This document shows positions 42,166-51,000 of a stretch of DNA of 64,000 nucleotides, one piece after another. The DNA lies in the NCBI RefSeq assembly GCF_042701255.1, contig NZ_CP170554.1:1364001-1428000 (forward strand), in the 5' to 3' direction. The position numbers and the translations under genes are program-made. The DNA comes from Tahibacter sp042701255 (GTDB lineage Bacteria > Pseudomonadota > Gammaproteobacteria > Xanthomonadales > Rhodanobacteraceae). The notes under the pieces are model-generated. The model did not search any database. It was not told the origin of the DNA and saw only the letters and a program-made list of their open reading frames with translations. How positions within the stretch are numbered: position 1 is the stretch's first letter; each line of letters starts with the position of its first letter.

Positions 42166-44178
42166 TCAGTCCGCCGGCCAATTCCGGGTCGGCGACGGAT
42201 TCAGGAACTGCCGGCCCTGGCTGTAGGTGCCGACGATCTGCACGTTGCGCAGCTGGTCGGGGTTCTTCTCCATGTCCAGCGGGTTGGCCGACAGCAGGGC
42301 GATGTCGGCGACCTTGCCGACTTCGAGCGTGCCGTGCGACTTCTCCAGGCCGTACTGCCAGGCCGCATTGACGGTATAGGCCTGCAGGCCCTGGCGGATG
42401 CTGATGGCCTGCGGTCCGAGACCGTCGGGCGAGGACATCGTGACGGGGCAGGTCGACTTGTCGCCGTTCGGATACCACGCCGGCTGCTGCGAGGTACGCG
42501 TCGCGGCGACCCAGATCGCGAACAGCGGCGCCGGCGGTGTGACCGGCGTGTCGGTGTGCAGGGTCGTGGTCAGGCCAGCCTTGGCCGCGCTCGCGATCGG
42601 ATACATGTTCAGGCTGTTGGCCGGGCCGAGCACCTGCTGGCATTCGGGCAGGCCGTAGTAGTAGACGTTGGGCATCAGGAAGCTGATCGCGGTCTGCTTC
42701 GGGTTCAATGCCGCGAGTTGCGCCGCCGTGATCATCGGCGCATGGATGACGACGTCGCGCGTTCCCGGCGGCGGTGCGGAAGTGGCCAGCGCGGCGACGG
42801 ATTCGGCGATGGCCGCATCGCCGTTCTGATGGATCAGCATCGGAAATCCGGCGGCGTGCGCGAGCTGCAGGCGCGCGGCGATTTCCGGCTGCTTGACGTC
42901 GGGCAGGCCCAGATACGGCTGGTTCGGAAAGATCCTGCGTTCGTTGAACGGCGCGAACAGCTGCAGGTAGGGCTGGTTCATGAAGGCCGTATAGCCCTGG
43001 GTCGAACCGTCGGCGAAGGTCTTGACCGCGGCGACGTGCAGCAGCGGATTTTTCTCCAGCTTCAGTGCCTCGCGCACGTCCTTGGCCGCGTTGATCGTCT
43101 TGTTGAAATCCGAGCTCGCCGCGTCGTAGGCGATCAGCGCGACGCTGACCGGGAACGCGGCGCGCTTGGCCGGACTGCTGAGCGCGGCGACGTACATGAG
43201 CATCTGCGACGGCGCCGCGGCGCCTTCCTGCGCCAGGGTGAAACCGTGTTCGGCATAGATCTTCGCGGCGTTGAGCAGCAGGGTGTCGCCGAGCCCCGGA
43301 TTGGCCTTGAGCACCTTGGCCTGGAAATAGCCGATCGCGTACAGCGCGAGGTCTTCGTCGAGCTGGCCGGTGACCGCCAGCTGCGTTTCCGCGACGCGGT
43401 TGGTGGTCGGCTTGTAGCACTTGTCCTTGCTCGCATCCGGCGTGTCGCAGATGTCGAGCAGTTTCAGCGCCGGCGTGTTGACGTAGACGATGTGGCCGGA
43501 CTCGCTCGCGATCAGGATCGGCACCGTGGTCGAGATCGCATCGAGCTGCTTGCGCGATTCGCCGTTCTCGAACGTCGTGCACTGGAAACCCAGGCCGCTG
43601 CAGCCCTGGCCGCGGCCCAGGCGCGAAGGATCGTAGTTGAACGCGAGCACGTACGGCGGCGCGGGATTGGTCGCGGTGACGGCCTTGGTCAGGCGCGCGA
43701 CGACGTCGTCCTGATTGCGCACCGGGATGAAGCAGGTCTGCGGATCGTTGCGGTCCTTGCAGGCCGGGTCGGTCGGCAGCGGCTTGAACAGCAGGTTGGT
43801 GCTGGACACGTCGAGCCAGTGCGCCGTGTCGCCGTAGAAGCCGACGCCCGACATGTGCGAATGCGGATCGATGAAGCCCGGCAGCACGGCCGCGCCCTGC
43901 GGCGGCTTGTAGACCTGCGTGTTCGGCCCGGCCAGGGCCTGGATCTGCTGGGTCGTGCCGATCGCGCTGATCTTGCCGCCCGTGATCGCGAGCGCCTGCG
44001 CCGTCGCCGGCGCTTCGGCCATGGTCACGATGGTGGTGTCGACGATAATGGTGTCGGGCGGTGGGCTTGCCGCCGCCGCCGGCGCTTCGGCGCCGGCATT
44101 GCCGAGCGCCAGCAGCATTGCCGCGGCGGCAGCGCCGCCGGTCATCATCGCTTTCCGCTGCAAACCAGTCCTGCGCAT
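42166..44178 (-). CDS. exported amidohydrolase family 3 protein (YtcJ-like)
   Basis: 670 residues from the ATG at 44178, which has a GGAGGGAAGG site. An Ala-rich export signal (GGAAAAAMLLALGNAGAEA) precedes TIIVDTTIVTMAEAPATAQALAITGGKISAIG and the metal-site VLPGFIDPHSHMSGVG. Later HQNGDAAIAESVAA, LHTDTPVTPPAPLFAIWVA and the closing LEVGKVADIALLSANPL are usual for this metal-dependent hydrolase family. The reaction cannot be deduced. Cys-rich insertions (DPACKDRNDPQTCF; GRGQGCSGLGFQCTTF) suggest disulfides in the periplasm. Confidence 0.88.
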   Translation of the reverse strand: MRRTGLQRKAMMTGGAAAAAMLLALGNAGAEAPAAAASPPPDTIIVDTTIVTMAEAPATAQALAITGGKISAIGTTQQIQALAGPNTQVYKPPQGAAVLPGFIDPHSHMSGVGFYGDTAHWLDVSSTNLLFKPLPTDPACKDRNDPQTCFIPVRNQDDVVARLTKAVTATNPAPPYVLAFNYDPSRLGRGQGCSGLGFQCTTFENGESRKQLDAISTTVPILIASESGHIVYVNTPALKLLDICDTPDASKDKCYKPTTNRVAETQLAVTGQLDEDLALYAIGYFQAKVLKANPGLGDTLLLNAAKIYAEHGFTLAQEGAAAPSQMLMYVAALSSPAKRAAFPVSVALIAYDAASSDFNKTINAAKDVREALKLEKNPLLHVAAVKTFADGSTQGYTAFMNQPYLQLFAPFNERRIFPNQPYLGLPDVKQPEIAARLQLAHAAGFPMLIHQNGDAAIAESVAALATSAPPPGTRDVVIHAPMITAAQLAALNPKQTAISFLMPNVYYYGLPECQQVLGPANSLNMYPIASAAKAGLTTTLHTDTPVTPPAPLFAIWVAATRTSQQPAWYPNGDKSTCPVTMSSPDGLGPQAISIRQGLQAYTVNAAWQYGLEKSHGTLEVGKVADIALLSANPLDMEKNPDQLRNVQIVGTYSQGRQFLNPSPTRNWPAD

Positions 44179-44575
44179 GTCCTTCCCTCCGTTGGTGGGC
44201 GGGCACGTCGACGCCGGCCCGTGCGCGCAAGCGCGGCCTGTCGTCAGGGGGCGTGCCTCGGGAACGATCATAGGCGCAGATTTTCCGCTGCGGCATGGGT
44301 CAATTGCGATAAAAACCTTTGCGTTCCTAAGGGAAAATTACCTATTGAGTAAAAAGAACTTATGTGTATGGCACCGGGTGCGTGAGGCGTGGCGAGATGT
44401 CCGTTCGTGCCGGAATCGATGCCATGGCTCCCGGTGGCCTTCGTTTCTTTCTTCCGGCGCGCACACGTGCTTGCGTCAATGACCGGGCGCTTCCGCCGCA
44501 GGTGCATCGCGTGTGATCGTCGATACGGCGCCGCTCGCGAACGTGTCAGGCCCCGGTCTGTGGTCGCCGATCCGC
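44179..44575. promoter_or_regulatory. 397-bp gap with AT-rich promoter candidate for the amidohydrolase
   Basis: The stretch 44305-44370 is strikingly AT-rich for this window (runs such as AAGGGAAAATTACC and GAGTAAAAAGAAC) and lies upstream of the minus-strand amidohydrolase. The remaining part, toward the AHSA1 gene stop, shows no gene. Confidence 0.4.
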
Positions 44576-45085
44576 TCAGGTGTTGCGATACAGCGCGACG
44601 AGCTGGTCCAGGGTCGCGCCCCAGCCTTCGTGGAAACCGAGCTCTTCGTGGCGCCGGCTCGACGCCTGGTCCGGATGCATCGCGATCGCGCGATAGCGCG
44701 TGCCCTTGCCGTGATCTTCCAGCGCGATGATCGCGGTGAACTGCAGGCCATGGCAGCCGTCGTCGGCGCCAACGGCCGAGGACGGGCGGAAGCCGGGTTC
44801 GAGCAGGGTGGTCCAGACCAGCTTTTCCTGCGGCACGACTTCGAGATAGCAGCCCAGGATCGGCGGCTGGTCGACGCCTTCGGGCGAGCGCATGACCGTG
44901 CGGAAGATGCCGCCGGGACGCAGGTCGATCTCGCAGGCGACGGTCTGCCACGGCGCCGGCGTGAACCAGCGTTTGATGCGCTCGGGCTCGGTCCAGGCGG
45001 CCCAGACCAGATGGCGGGGAACGTCGATCTCGCGTTCGAGCACGAGGTCGCGACGTGGATCGAGAGTGGGAATGGCGATGCTCAT
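44576..45085 (-). CDS. AHSA1/START-like (SRPBCC) domain protein
   Basis: 169 residues from the ATG at 45085, preceded by AAGGAG. LVLEREIDVPRHLVWAAWTEPERIKRWFTPAPWQTVACEIDLRPGGIFRTVMRSPEG and the C-terminal GFHEGWGATLDQLVALY are diagnostic of the AHSA1/activator-of-Hsp90-like branch of the SRPBCC fold. Such proteins bind hydrophobic ligands, and they are usually co-encoded with a small ArsR regulator as here, though separated by about 420 bp. Confidence 0.9.
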   Translation of the reverse strand: MSIAIPTLDPRRDLVLEREIDVPRHLVWAAWTEPERIKRWFTPAPWQTVACEIDLRPGGIFRTVMRSPEGVDQPPILGCYLEVVPQEKLVWTTLLEPGFRPSSAVGADDGCHGLQFTAIIALEDHGKGTRYRAIAMHPDQASSRRHEELGFHEGWGATLDQLVALYRNT

Positions 45086-45503
45086 GGCGGCGTCTCCTTG
45101 ACGGGGTTGAACACGTTGGCGGCAGTGAATCGGCCGGTAGCACGGGGGTTCTGCTGATCGGTTGTGATGCAGCGTCGGTGGAACGAGGGCGGTGACGAGT
45201 CGGCCGGCGGTTCGGTAGCGCTGCGGATCGATTGCTGCGCAGCGTGGTCGGATCGACAGCCGCCGGATGGCGTGCTGCAGTGGCGGGCGGTCACCTGCAG
45301 GCAACGGTGCGGATCACATCGATACCGCCGGCTCGCTACGCGCGACCGCGGTGTTGCGTCGTGACTGAACATCGATACCGGCGACTGCCCGCTGCAGACC
45401 AGGAAATCGCCGTTCACGGTCGCGGCACGGCGTAGCCGCGCATCGGTACTGATCGGTGCCGGCCGCATTCCGCAAACCCGCCGTCCGCTATCGCGGCGGG
45501 GCG
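45086..45503. other. 418-bp gap between the AHSA1 and ArsR genes
   Basis: No gene is supported. Short imperfect repeats around CGATAC and GATCGGTG recur. It is possible that a small deletion separated what is normally an overlapping ArsR-AHSA1 pair, but no remnant is readable. Confidence 0.4.
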
Positions 45504-45842
45504 TCATTCGCCGCTCTCCTTGATTTCCTTGAGATAGCTGTCGAGCTGGTCCAGGCGCTTTTCCCAGAGCGCGCGCTGCCGGTTCATCCAGTGCTCGGCC
45601 GTACGCAGCCGACGCGGCATCAGGCGATAGGTGCGCGTACGGCCTTCCTTGCGCGACTGCACGAGGCCGCAGTGTTCGAGCATGGCCAGGTGCTGGGAGA
45701 ACGACGGCAGCGCCATCTTGAACGGCTGGGCCAGCTCGCTGGTCGTGGCCGGTCCGTTGCCGAGGCGTTCGAGCACGGCGCGCCGCGTCGGGTCGGCCAA
45801 CGCCTGGAATACCTGGTTCAGCTGCATGGATTGGTTAGGCAT
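45504..45842 (-). CDS. ArsR-family HTH regulator
   Basis: 112 residues. VFQALADPTRRAVLERLGNGPATTSELAQPFKMALPSFSQHLAMLEHCGLVQSRKEGRTRTYRL is the standard ArsR winged helix, and the C-terminal LRTAEHWMNRQRALWEKRLDQLDSYL helix is typical of the subgroup that partners AHSA1 proteins. No metal-binding CxC is present, so it probably senses something other than metal. Same strand as the AHSA1 gene downstream. Confidence 0.92.
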   Translation of the reverse strand: MPNQSMQLNQVFQALADPTRRAVLERLGNGPATTSELAQPFKMALPSFSQHLAMLEHCGLVQSRKEGRTRTYRLMPRRLRTAEHWMNRQRALWEKRLDQLDSYLKEIKESGE

Positions 45843-45950
45843 GCGCCTTACTATCCCTGCGGCTGAAACTTAGGTCAATACCTTTGTGTTTTCGGACTCG
45901 CCTGAACAGCTTTGGAGTAAAGATCACGGTGGTGCTGTTCGTCTGCACGG

Positions 45951-46181
45951 CAACCCCATCCCCACCCATGCCCTCCGGCCCGTCGGGCGTTCAAGGCCGT
46001 CAGAACCTGCGGTTCTGAGCGACGGCCTTTCACCCCCTTGAAGGGGAGGGTTTCAACGCCGTCTGCGGAGAATTTCGCGAATCGCGGTGATTTTCCGGTT
46101 GGTGAGAGCTCTACGAGCTTCTTGCGAGCCGCGAGAAAACCCTCCCCTTCAAGGGGAGGGCATGGGTGGGGGATGGGGTTT
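45951..46181. mobile_element. MITE-like inverted-repeat element, 231 bp
   Basis: The ends are near-perfect inverted repeats: AACCCCATCCCCACCCATGC at the left (45952 onward to 45976) and the complementary stretch 46155-46181 at the right, differing by one C in a run. Inside is a second perfect 20-bp inverted pair (46034-46053 with 46137-46156) and a strong hairpin at 45995-46027 (GGCCGTC/GACGGCC, AGAACC/GGTTCT). No coding capacity. This looks like a non-autonomous or REP-like structured repeat. Confidence 0.6.
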
Positions 46182-46200
46182 GCCTTGCGGTTCTACGATT

Positions 46201-46235
46201 CCCCATTCCCCATTCCCCATTCCCCATTCCCCATT
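46201..46235. repeat. tandem 7-bp repeat (CCCCATT)x5
   Basis: Five exact copies of CCCCATT sit directly after the inverted-repeat element and 82 bp before the benE start. An upstream partial ATT precedes them. They are probably non-coding; an in-frame extension of benE through them would give a Pro/His/Ser-Phe tract and is not supported. Confidence 0.85.
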
Positions 46236-46317
46236 CCCGCAACTAGCCACAAGTCCGCCTTCCCACGCGCCGAAGCAGCGCCTACGCTCGCGCTTTCGTC
46301 CGTCTGCATTGCCCGCC

Positions 46318-47532
46318 ATGTCCGTTACCGAATTGCCTGCCGCTGCGTCGGCGCCGTCATTGCGGCGCGATCTTTCCGTGCCGGCCGTCGTCGCCGGGTT
46401 CGTCACGGTGCTCGTCGGCTTCACGAGCTCGGCGGCCATCGTGTTCCAGGCCGGGCAGGCGGCCGGGGCGACGCCGGCGCAGCTGGCCTCGTGGATGTGG
46501 GCGCTCGGGTTGGGCATGGGTCTGACCTGCATCGCGCTGTCGCTGCGCTATCGCATTCCGGTCGTCACGGCCTGGTCCACGCCGGGCGCGGCCATGCTGA
46601 CGGCCGGTGCGGCCGGACTGACCATCGAGCAGGCCACCGGCGCGTTCGTGGTCTCGGCCGTACTGATCACCGTGGCCGGTTTCAGCGGCGCGTTCGAGCG
46701 GCTGATCCATCGCATTCCGGTATCCATCGCCTCGGGCATGCTGGCCGGCGTGCTGCTGCGCTTCGGACTCGACGCCTGCGTCGCACTGGAAACGCAGACC
46801 GGCCTGACGCTCGCCATGCTCGTCGGCTATCTGCTGATGCGGCGCTACTGGCCGCGCTATGCCGTCGTCGCGACTTTGGCAGTCGGCATCGTCGTCGCCG
46901 CATCGCGCGGCCTGCTCGACTGGAGCGCGGTCAGCCTGCAGGTGGCGCGACCGGTCTGGGTCACGCCGTCCTTCACTCTGGATGCGATCGTCGGCGTCGC
47001 GATTCCGCTGTTCCTCGTGACCATGGCCTCGCAGAACGTGCCCGGTGTCGCCGTCGCACGCGCCTCGGGCTACCGCCTGCCGATTTCGCCGGTGATCGGG
47101 TGGACCGGTGCGGCCAACGTCGTGCTCGCGCCGTTCGGCGCGTTCGCGCTGAATCTCGCGGCGATCACCGCGGCGATCTGCATGGGGCGCGAAGCGCACG
47201 AGGACCCGGCACGGCGCTATGTCGCAGCGGTTTCGGCCGGCGTGTTCTATCGCATCGTCGGCGTGTTCGGCGCGACCGTTGCCGCGGTGTTCGCGGCGTT
47301 TCCGCGCGAGCTGATCGCGGTCATTGCGGGCCTCGCGCTGCTCGGCACCATCGGCAATGGCCTGGCCGCGGCGCTGGCCGACGAAAGCGAGCGCGAGTCG
47401 GCGCTGCTGACGTTTCTCGTGACGGCGTCGGGCCTGAGCCTGTTCGGCATCAAGTCGGCGTTCTGGGGACTCGTCGCCGGCATCGTCGCGCGGCTGCTGC
47501 GCGCGCGGCCTGCGCGGGCGGCGAAGCCGTGA
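46318..47532 (+). CDS. benE: BenE-family benzoate/proton symporter-like transporter
   Basis: 404 residues, about ten to twelve hydrophobic helices. The N-terminal VPAVVAGFVTVLVGFTSSAAIVFQAGQAAGATPAQLASWMWALGLGMG and RIPVVTAWSTPGAAML are signature BenE segments. LFLVTMASQNVPGVAVARASGYRLPISP also matches. The start at 46318 begins just before the conserved domain; no strong Shine-Dalgarno is visible. There are no aromatic-degradation genes nearby, so the real substrate may differ from benzoate. Confidence 0.9.
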   Translation: MSVTELPAAASAPSLRRDLSVPAVVAGFVTVLVGFTSSAAIVFQAGQAAGATPAQLASWMWALGLGMGLTCIALSLRYRIPVVTAWSTPGAAMLTAGAAGLTIEQATGAFVVSAVLITVAGFSGAFERLIHRIPVSIASGMLAGVLLRFGLDACVALETQTGLTLAMLVGYLLMRRYWPRYAVVATLAVGIVVAASRGLLDWSAVSLQVARPVWVTPSFTLDAIVGVAIPLFLVTMASQNVPGVAVARASGYRLPISPVIGWTGAANVVLAPFGAFALNLAAITAAICMGREAHEDPARRYVAAVSAGVFYRIVGVFGATVAAVFAAFPRELIAVIAGLALLGTIGNGLAAALADESERESALLTFLVTASGLSLFGIKSAFWGLVAGIVARLLRARPARAAKP

Positions 47533-47635
47533 GCGGCGTAGTGCCGGCTGCAGCGGCGCGACGTCGGCATCGGCTGGATGTCGCTGGTCCGGCCTGGTTG
47601 CGATCGGGCATCGGCGCTGCTTCGCGGAGGCGGAC

Positions 47636-48391
47636 ATGAATTTCACGACGAAGGCGCTGATCGTCGCGACCGCGCTGGTTGGACTCGGTCTCTACGGCGC
47701 GTTGCGCAAGCCCTACGGCACCTTGCTGCCGATGGACGTGCGCGATCTGTCCGAGGTGCAGCCGCAGCTCGACCGTCTGGGCGACGACGAGCGCGCGCTG
47801 GTGCTCGGCTATCTCAAGCGCAGCAACGGCGACGTGCTGCCGCCGGCCATGGCCGATCCGGATGCTCCGTTCACCGCACGAACCTTCGGCGAGGCGATAG
47901 AGCTGCAGAAGCGCTTCCTGCGCGAGCAGGCCGAGCGCGACGCGGTGGCTGCGCAACGTCAGGCCGAACGCGATCGCTTGCTCGAACCGCTGCGCGAAGC
48001 GCTGGGTCTGCGCCTGCTGCGGCGCGAACTGCTGACGCGCGATCAGGCCTTGGGCATCGCTGACACGGGCGGCGCCAAGCGTGCCGACGACGGCTCGCGC
48101 GTGCTCGTCGTGACCTATCGCCTGAGCAACCAGTCGGGACACGACATCGCTTCGGCCAACGGTGCGGCCGAGGTGTTCGACGCGGACGGGCGTCGGCGCG
48201 CGCATTGCTGGCTGGAGCAGGAGGCGCTGGAAGCTTTCGCGAGCGCCGAACTGCGCTGCGGCAATGCGATGCGTACGGCCGATCCCGACGAGCGCGCGTT
48301 CGCCGAGTTGCCGGCCGACGGCCTGCGGCTCGAATGGGAACCCGGCGAGATCGTGTTCGCCGACGGCAAGCGGCTGTCGGTTCCGCGCTGA
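47636..48391 (+). CDS. membrane-anchored protein of unknown function, 251 aa
   Basis: An N-terminal helix (TKALIVATALVGLGLYGALRKPYG) anchors a mostly helical, highly charged middle (LQKRFLREQAERDAVAAQRQAERDRLLEPLREALGL) and a beta-rich C-terminus (SRVLVVTYRLSNQSGHDIASANGAAEVFDADG) with a conserved-looking Cys pair (AHCWLE..ELRCGN). It looks like a periplasmic lipoprotein-like domain held by an uncleaved helix. I do not recognise the family. Confidence 0.75.
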   Translation: MNFTTKALIVATALVGLGLYGALRKPYGTLLPMDVRDLSEVQPQLDRLGDDERALVLGYLKRSNGDVLPPAMADPDAPFTARTFGEAIELQKRFLREQAERDAVAAQRQAERDRLLEPLREALGLRLLRRELLTRDQALGIADTGGAKRADDGSRVLVVTYRLSNQSGHDIASANGAAEVFDADGRRRAHCWLEQEALEAFASAELRCGNAMRTADPDERAFAELPADGLRLEWEPGEIVFADGKRLSVPR

Positions 48392-48484
48392 GGAAAACGG
48401 CGCCGCCGGCGAACGGCATCACGAACGAACGGCATCGCGCGAAAGCCTGTATCTCACGCAAATACGTTTCGACCGGACGACACT

Positions 48485-49582
48485 TCAGGCAAACGTGACC
48501 GCGTAGACCGGCGGCAGATTCAAGGACAGATTGCGCCAGCTGTCGCCCTGGTCGTCGCTGAGCCAGAGGCCGCCCGTGGTCGAGGCCATCGCGAGCCGCG
48601 AGCCGTCGCGGTTGATCGCCAGTCCATGGCGATAGACCAGATCGTAAGCCTGTGACGGCAGACCTTCGTGCAGGCTGTCGAAGCTGCGTCCGCCGTCGCG
48701 CGTGCGTGCGACGACGAGCCGGGCGTCGACCGGAATGCGGCATTCGTCCTTGACCGCCGGGACGAACCAGGCGGTCTGCGGATCGCGCGGATGCACGGCG
48801 ACGGCGAAGCCGAACACCGACGGCGGTACGTCGGGCACGTCGTGCCAGTTGCGCGCGCCGTCGCGGCTGACGAACACGCCGTTGTGGTGCTGCACCCACA
48901 GGGTGTCCGGGTCGGCCGCGCACTGCACCATGCGATGCGGGTCCTGGATGTTCGGATCGTCGCGCAGCTCCGGCGGCATGTAGGCGGCATACATGCCGTC
49001 GGCGCTGAGCGCCCAGCTGTCGCCGCCGTCGCCGCTCTGCCAGACGCCGCCGCAGGAAATCGCGATGCGCAGGCGCCGCGAATCGCGCGGGTCCACGCAG
49101 ATCGAATGGATGCCGGGCTGGTCGTAGCCGCCGCCGAACCACTGCGAACGCTGCGGCAGCCGCCACAGCGATTCGACCAGCTGCCAGGATTCGCCGGCGT
49201 CGTCGGAGCGGAACAGTCCGCCCGGAATCGTGCCGGCCCAGAGTCGCCCCGGCTCGTCGGCACCGCCGGGTTCCAGCGACCAGAGCAGCTTGAGCGTGGC
49301 CGGCACCGGCGGCTTGCCGTCGCCGGTGCTCAGCATTTCGCCGGCCGGATAGGCGGGCACGGCGATTTCCCGCCAGTTCGCACCGTGGTTGTCGGAGCGC
49401 TGCAGCTTGACGCCGAAATGGCCGAGATTCAGCGCCGCATACCAGCGGCCGTCGCGCGCATCGGCCAGCGCCAAAGTCACGTTGTCGCCGGCGAAGGCAT
49501 GACGTTCGATGCGCCAGGTGCCGCCGTCCTCGTGCAGCGAGAACAGGCCCTTGCGCGTGGACAGCAGCAGACGTTCGCGCAT
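48485..49582 (-). CDS. BNR/sialidase-like beta-propeller protein
   Basis: 365 residues. Repeated Asp-box-like segments (SDNHGANW, SDDAGESW, SGDGGDSW, SRDGARNW, TRDGGRSF, SDDQGDSW) spaced 40-60 residues apart define a BNR/WD40-YVTN beta-propeller. No signal peptide, so it is cytoplasmic. It starts 3 bp after the MoaD-like gene, forming a two-gene unit. Sialidase activity is not implied by the boxes alone. Confidence 0.88.
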   Translation of the reverse strand: MRERLLLSTRKGLFSLHEDGGTWRIERHAFAGDNVTLALADARDGRWYAALNLGHFGVKLQRSDNHGANWREIAVPAYPAGEMLSTGDGKPPVPATLKLLWSLEPGGADEPGRLWAGTIPGGLFRSDDAGESWQLVESLWRLPQRSQWFGGGYDQPGIHSICVDPRDSRRLRIAISCGGVWQSGDGGDSWALSADGMYAAYMPPELRDDPNIQDPHRMVQCAADPDTLWVQHHNGVFVSRDGARNWHDVPDVPPSVFGFAVAVHPRDPQTAWFVPAVKDECRIPVDARLVVARTRDGGRSFDSLHEGLPSQAYDLVYRHGLAINRDGSRLAMASTTGGLWLSDDQGDSWRNLSLNLPPVYAVTFA

Positions 49583-49585
49583 GGC

Positions 49586-49870
49586 TCAGCCTCCGGAAAG
49601 TGCTTGCAGCAGATAGATTTCGGCGTCGTCGGCGACTGCGGTCGCGGCGAGATCGGTCTTGTCGCGCAGGGCCTGGCCGTCGATGAAGACGGCGACGTGA
49701 TGGCGCAGCGCGCCGTGTTCGTCGAGCACGTAGCCGCGCAGGCCGGGCTGCTGCTTGAAGGCCGCGTCGAGCGCGGCGCGCAGCGAGGCGCCGCTGACGC
49801 GCAGGCGCGGCTCGCCGCTGCCGGGCGGCAGCCAGCGCGCGAGAGCGGAAGCGAGCACGATCACAGGCAT
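49586..49870 (-). CDS. MoaD/ThiS-like beta-grasp protein
   Basis: 94 residues from the ATG at 49870 (MPVIVLASALARWLPPG). ASLRAALDAAFKQQPGLRGYVLDEHGALRHHVAVFIDG and the end YLLQALSGG give a ubiquitin-like fold with the exposed C-terminal Gly-Gly needed for adenylation or thiocarboxylation. No molybdopterin or thiamine genes are near. Pairing with the BNR propeller gene suggests a distinct role, perhaps as a protein tag or sulfur carrier for it (inference). Confidence 0.85.
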   Translation of the reverse strand: MPVIVLASALARWLPPGSGEPRLRVSGASLRAALDAAFKQQPGLRGYVLDEHGALRHHVAVFIDGQALRDKTDLAATAVADDAEIYLLQALSGG

Positions 49871-49937
49871 ACGAGGCTCCGGCGGCAAGCCTGCCAAGCC
49901 TAGCGCGCACCGGCACGACCGTCAGCGTCGGCGTGGT

Positions 49938-50069
49938 TCAGTCCGCTGCCGGATCGTCGTGCAGCAGATGCGGCGCGGCGTAGTGCCGACGCAGCCTGCG
50001 CACGGCCAGCCATGCGATCAGCGCATGAGCCAGCGTCAGGATTGCGAACGCGAGCATGACGGCGTTCAT
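49938..50069 (-). CDS. small single-pass membrane protein, 43 aa
   Basis: The ATG at 50069 has GGAGAT six bases upstream, better than the ATG at 50123. MNAVMLAFAILTLAHALIAWLAVRRLRRHYA is one hydrophobic helix followed by a positively charged cytoplasmic stop. It lies 60 bp downstream of the HTH gene on the same strand. Function unknown. Confidence 0.5.
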   Translation of the reverse strand: MNAVMLAFAILTLAHALIAWLAVRRLRRHYAAPHLLHDDPAAD

Positions 50070-50129
50070 GCGGATCTCCATCAGAGCCGCATACGGTGCG
50101 ACGACGGAATGCTGCGGCCGCACATCGGA

Positions 50130-50432
50130 CTATTCGCGCGCGTAGCGCCGCCGCGTTTCTTCGAGCCGCTGTCGCGCGTTCTCGAGGTTGCGCTGCAGCA
50201 CGATCGCGAGTTCGGCCAGTCGCGGCGAAATGCGCCAGCGGCCGTTGGACAGCGACTCGGCCAGTCCGGCGAGGCGCAGATTGGCGAGATCGCGCGTGGT
50301 GTTGCTCGGCAGCGTCTTGAGATGCCGCGCGATCTCGCCGGGAGCCAATCCGTCCAGGTCGTGTTCGGCGAGCATCAACAAGGTGCGCAGCGCCCGCTGC
50401 TGGGCGGCGTTGATGTACTTCTCGTCACTCAT
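50130..50432 (-). CDS. IclR/MarR-like winged-helix regulator, 100 aa
   Basis: From the ATG at 50432: QQRALRTLLMLAEHDLDGLAPGEIARHLKTLPSNTTRDLANLRLAGLAESLSNGRWRISPRLAEL is a winged HTH of the IclR-like type, ending in a charged helix (ERNLENARQRLEETRRR-like). It resembles small Mu-like phage or mobile-element regulators. It is close to the 43-aa membrane protein gene. No other phage genes were seen. Confidence 0.75.
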   Translation of the reverse strand: MSDEKYINAAQQRALRTLLMLAEHDLDGLAPGEIARHLKTLPSNTTRDLANLRLAGLAESLSNGRWRISPRLAELAIVLQRNLENARQRLEETRRRYARE

Positions 50433-50703
50433 GAGCAATGCGAGCCCCTCGTCCGTGTGGGGGCGCCGCGGCGATGGCCGCCGTTGGCGCTGCATGCAAT
50501 GCCTTCGATCCCTCGAAGGCGTATGGCGACCACCCGTCGGCGCGGAAGCCGGCGGCGGTCGTTCGGCGCTGTCGCGCCGCGTTCCTGTGCACGGCGGTCG
50601 CTGACCATACGTTTGCGTCTGGTGCGGATTTTGAGTTCCGCGACAGCGATGGCCTCGGCGACAGCGAGTGGCTATGCGCGTTTTTTCCGACGCTTGCTGG
50701 CGG
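50433..50703. other. intergenic stretch upstream of two divergent regulators
   Basis: No gene supported. The Arg/Ala-rich frames crossing it have no motif. The only structured element starts at 50704 and is listed separately. Confidence 0.4.
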
Positions 50704-50742
50704 ATTTTTCCTATTGCGCAAAGCGCTTGCAGTAGGTGAAAT
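50704..50742 (+). promoter_or_regulatory. conserved element upstream of XRE regulator 1
   Basis: A 39-nt block begins ATTTTTCC and ends TTGCAGTAGGTGAAAT. It aligns with 53489-53526, the only difference in length being one base, with the first 8 and last 16 positions nearly identical. The two copies precede the two paralogous XRE genes. A promoter/operator or an RNA leader are both possible. Confidence 0.6.
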
Positions 50743-50935
50743 GCAGCAGATCGATTTTTGTTGCTTTGGTGGCGATGGTCCGGTCCGTATTCGCCGTGTT
50801 TTCACGCGAATCCGGGCGGCCGCGCATCCGGGCGGCGGCACAGGGACGACAGTGGTTCATGCGTCACGGCGCCGGCGGTCGGCGGCATCGAGCAATCGGT
50901 GACGAAACTACGCAGCGGCATGGCGGAATCGATGC

Positions 50936-50951
50936 GGGACACAATTGTCCC
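50936..50951. promoter_or_regulatory. GGGACA-N4-TGTCCC dyad
   Basis: A 6-bp inverted repeat around CAAT at 50936-50951, 50 bp before the XRE start at 51001. It is a plausible autoregulatory operator. Confidence 0.35.
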
Positions 50952-51000
50952 TATGCAAAAATTTTGGGTCAGCGATGATCCACAGTCAAGTGGTGCATAC

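Noticed and set aside
41987..44296. 769-codon antisense frame in the amidohydrolase
   Set aside because: It is overlapped by a real gene in another frame with signal peptide and metal motifs, and the composition is Arg/Gly/Asp-rich.
46201..46240. Possible CRISPR from the (CCCCATT) array
   Set aside because: Units are 7 bp with no spacers; a simple tandem repeat. No CRISPR array was found anywhere in the window.
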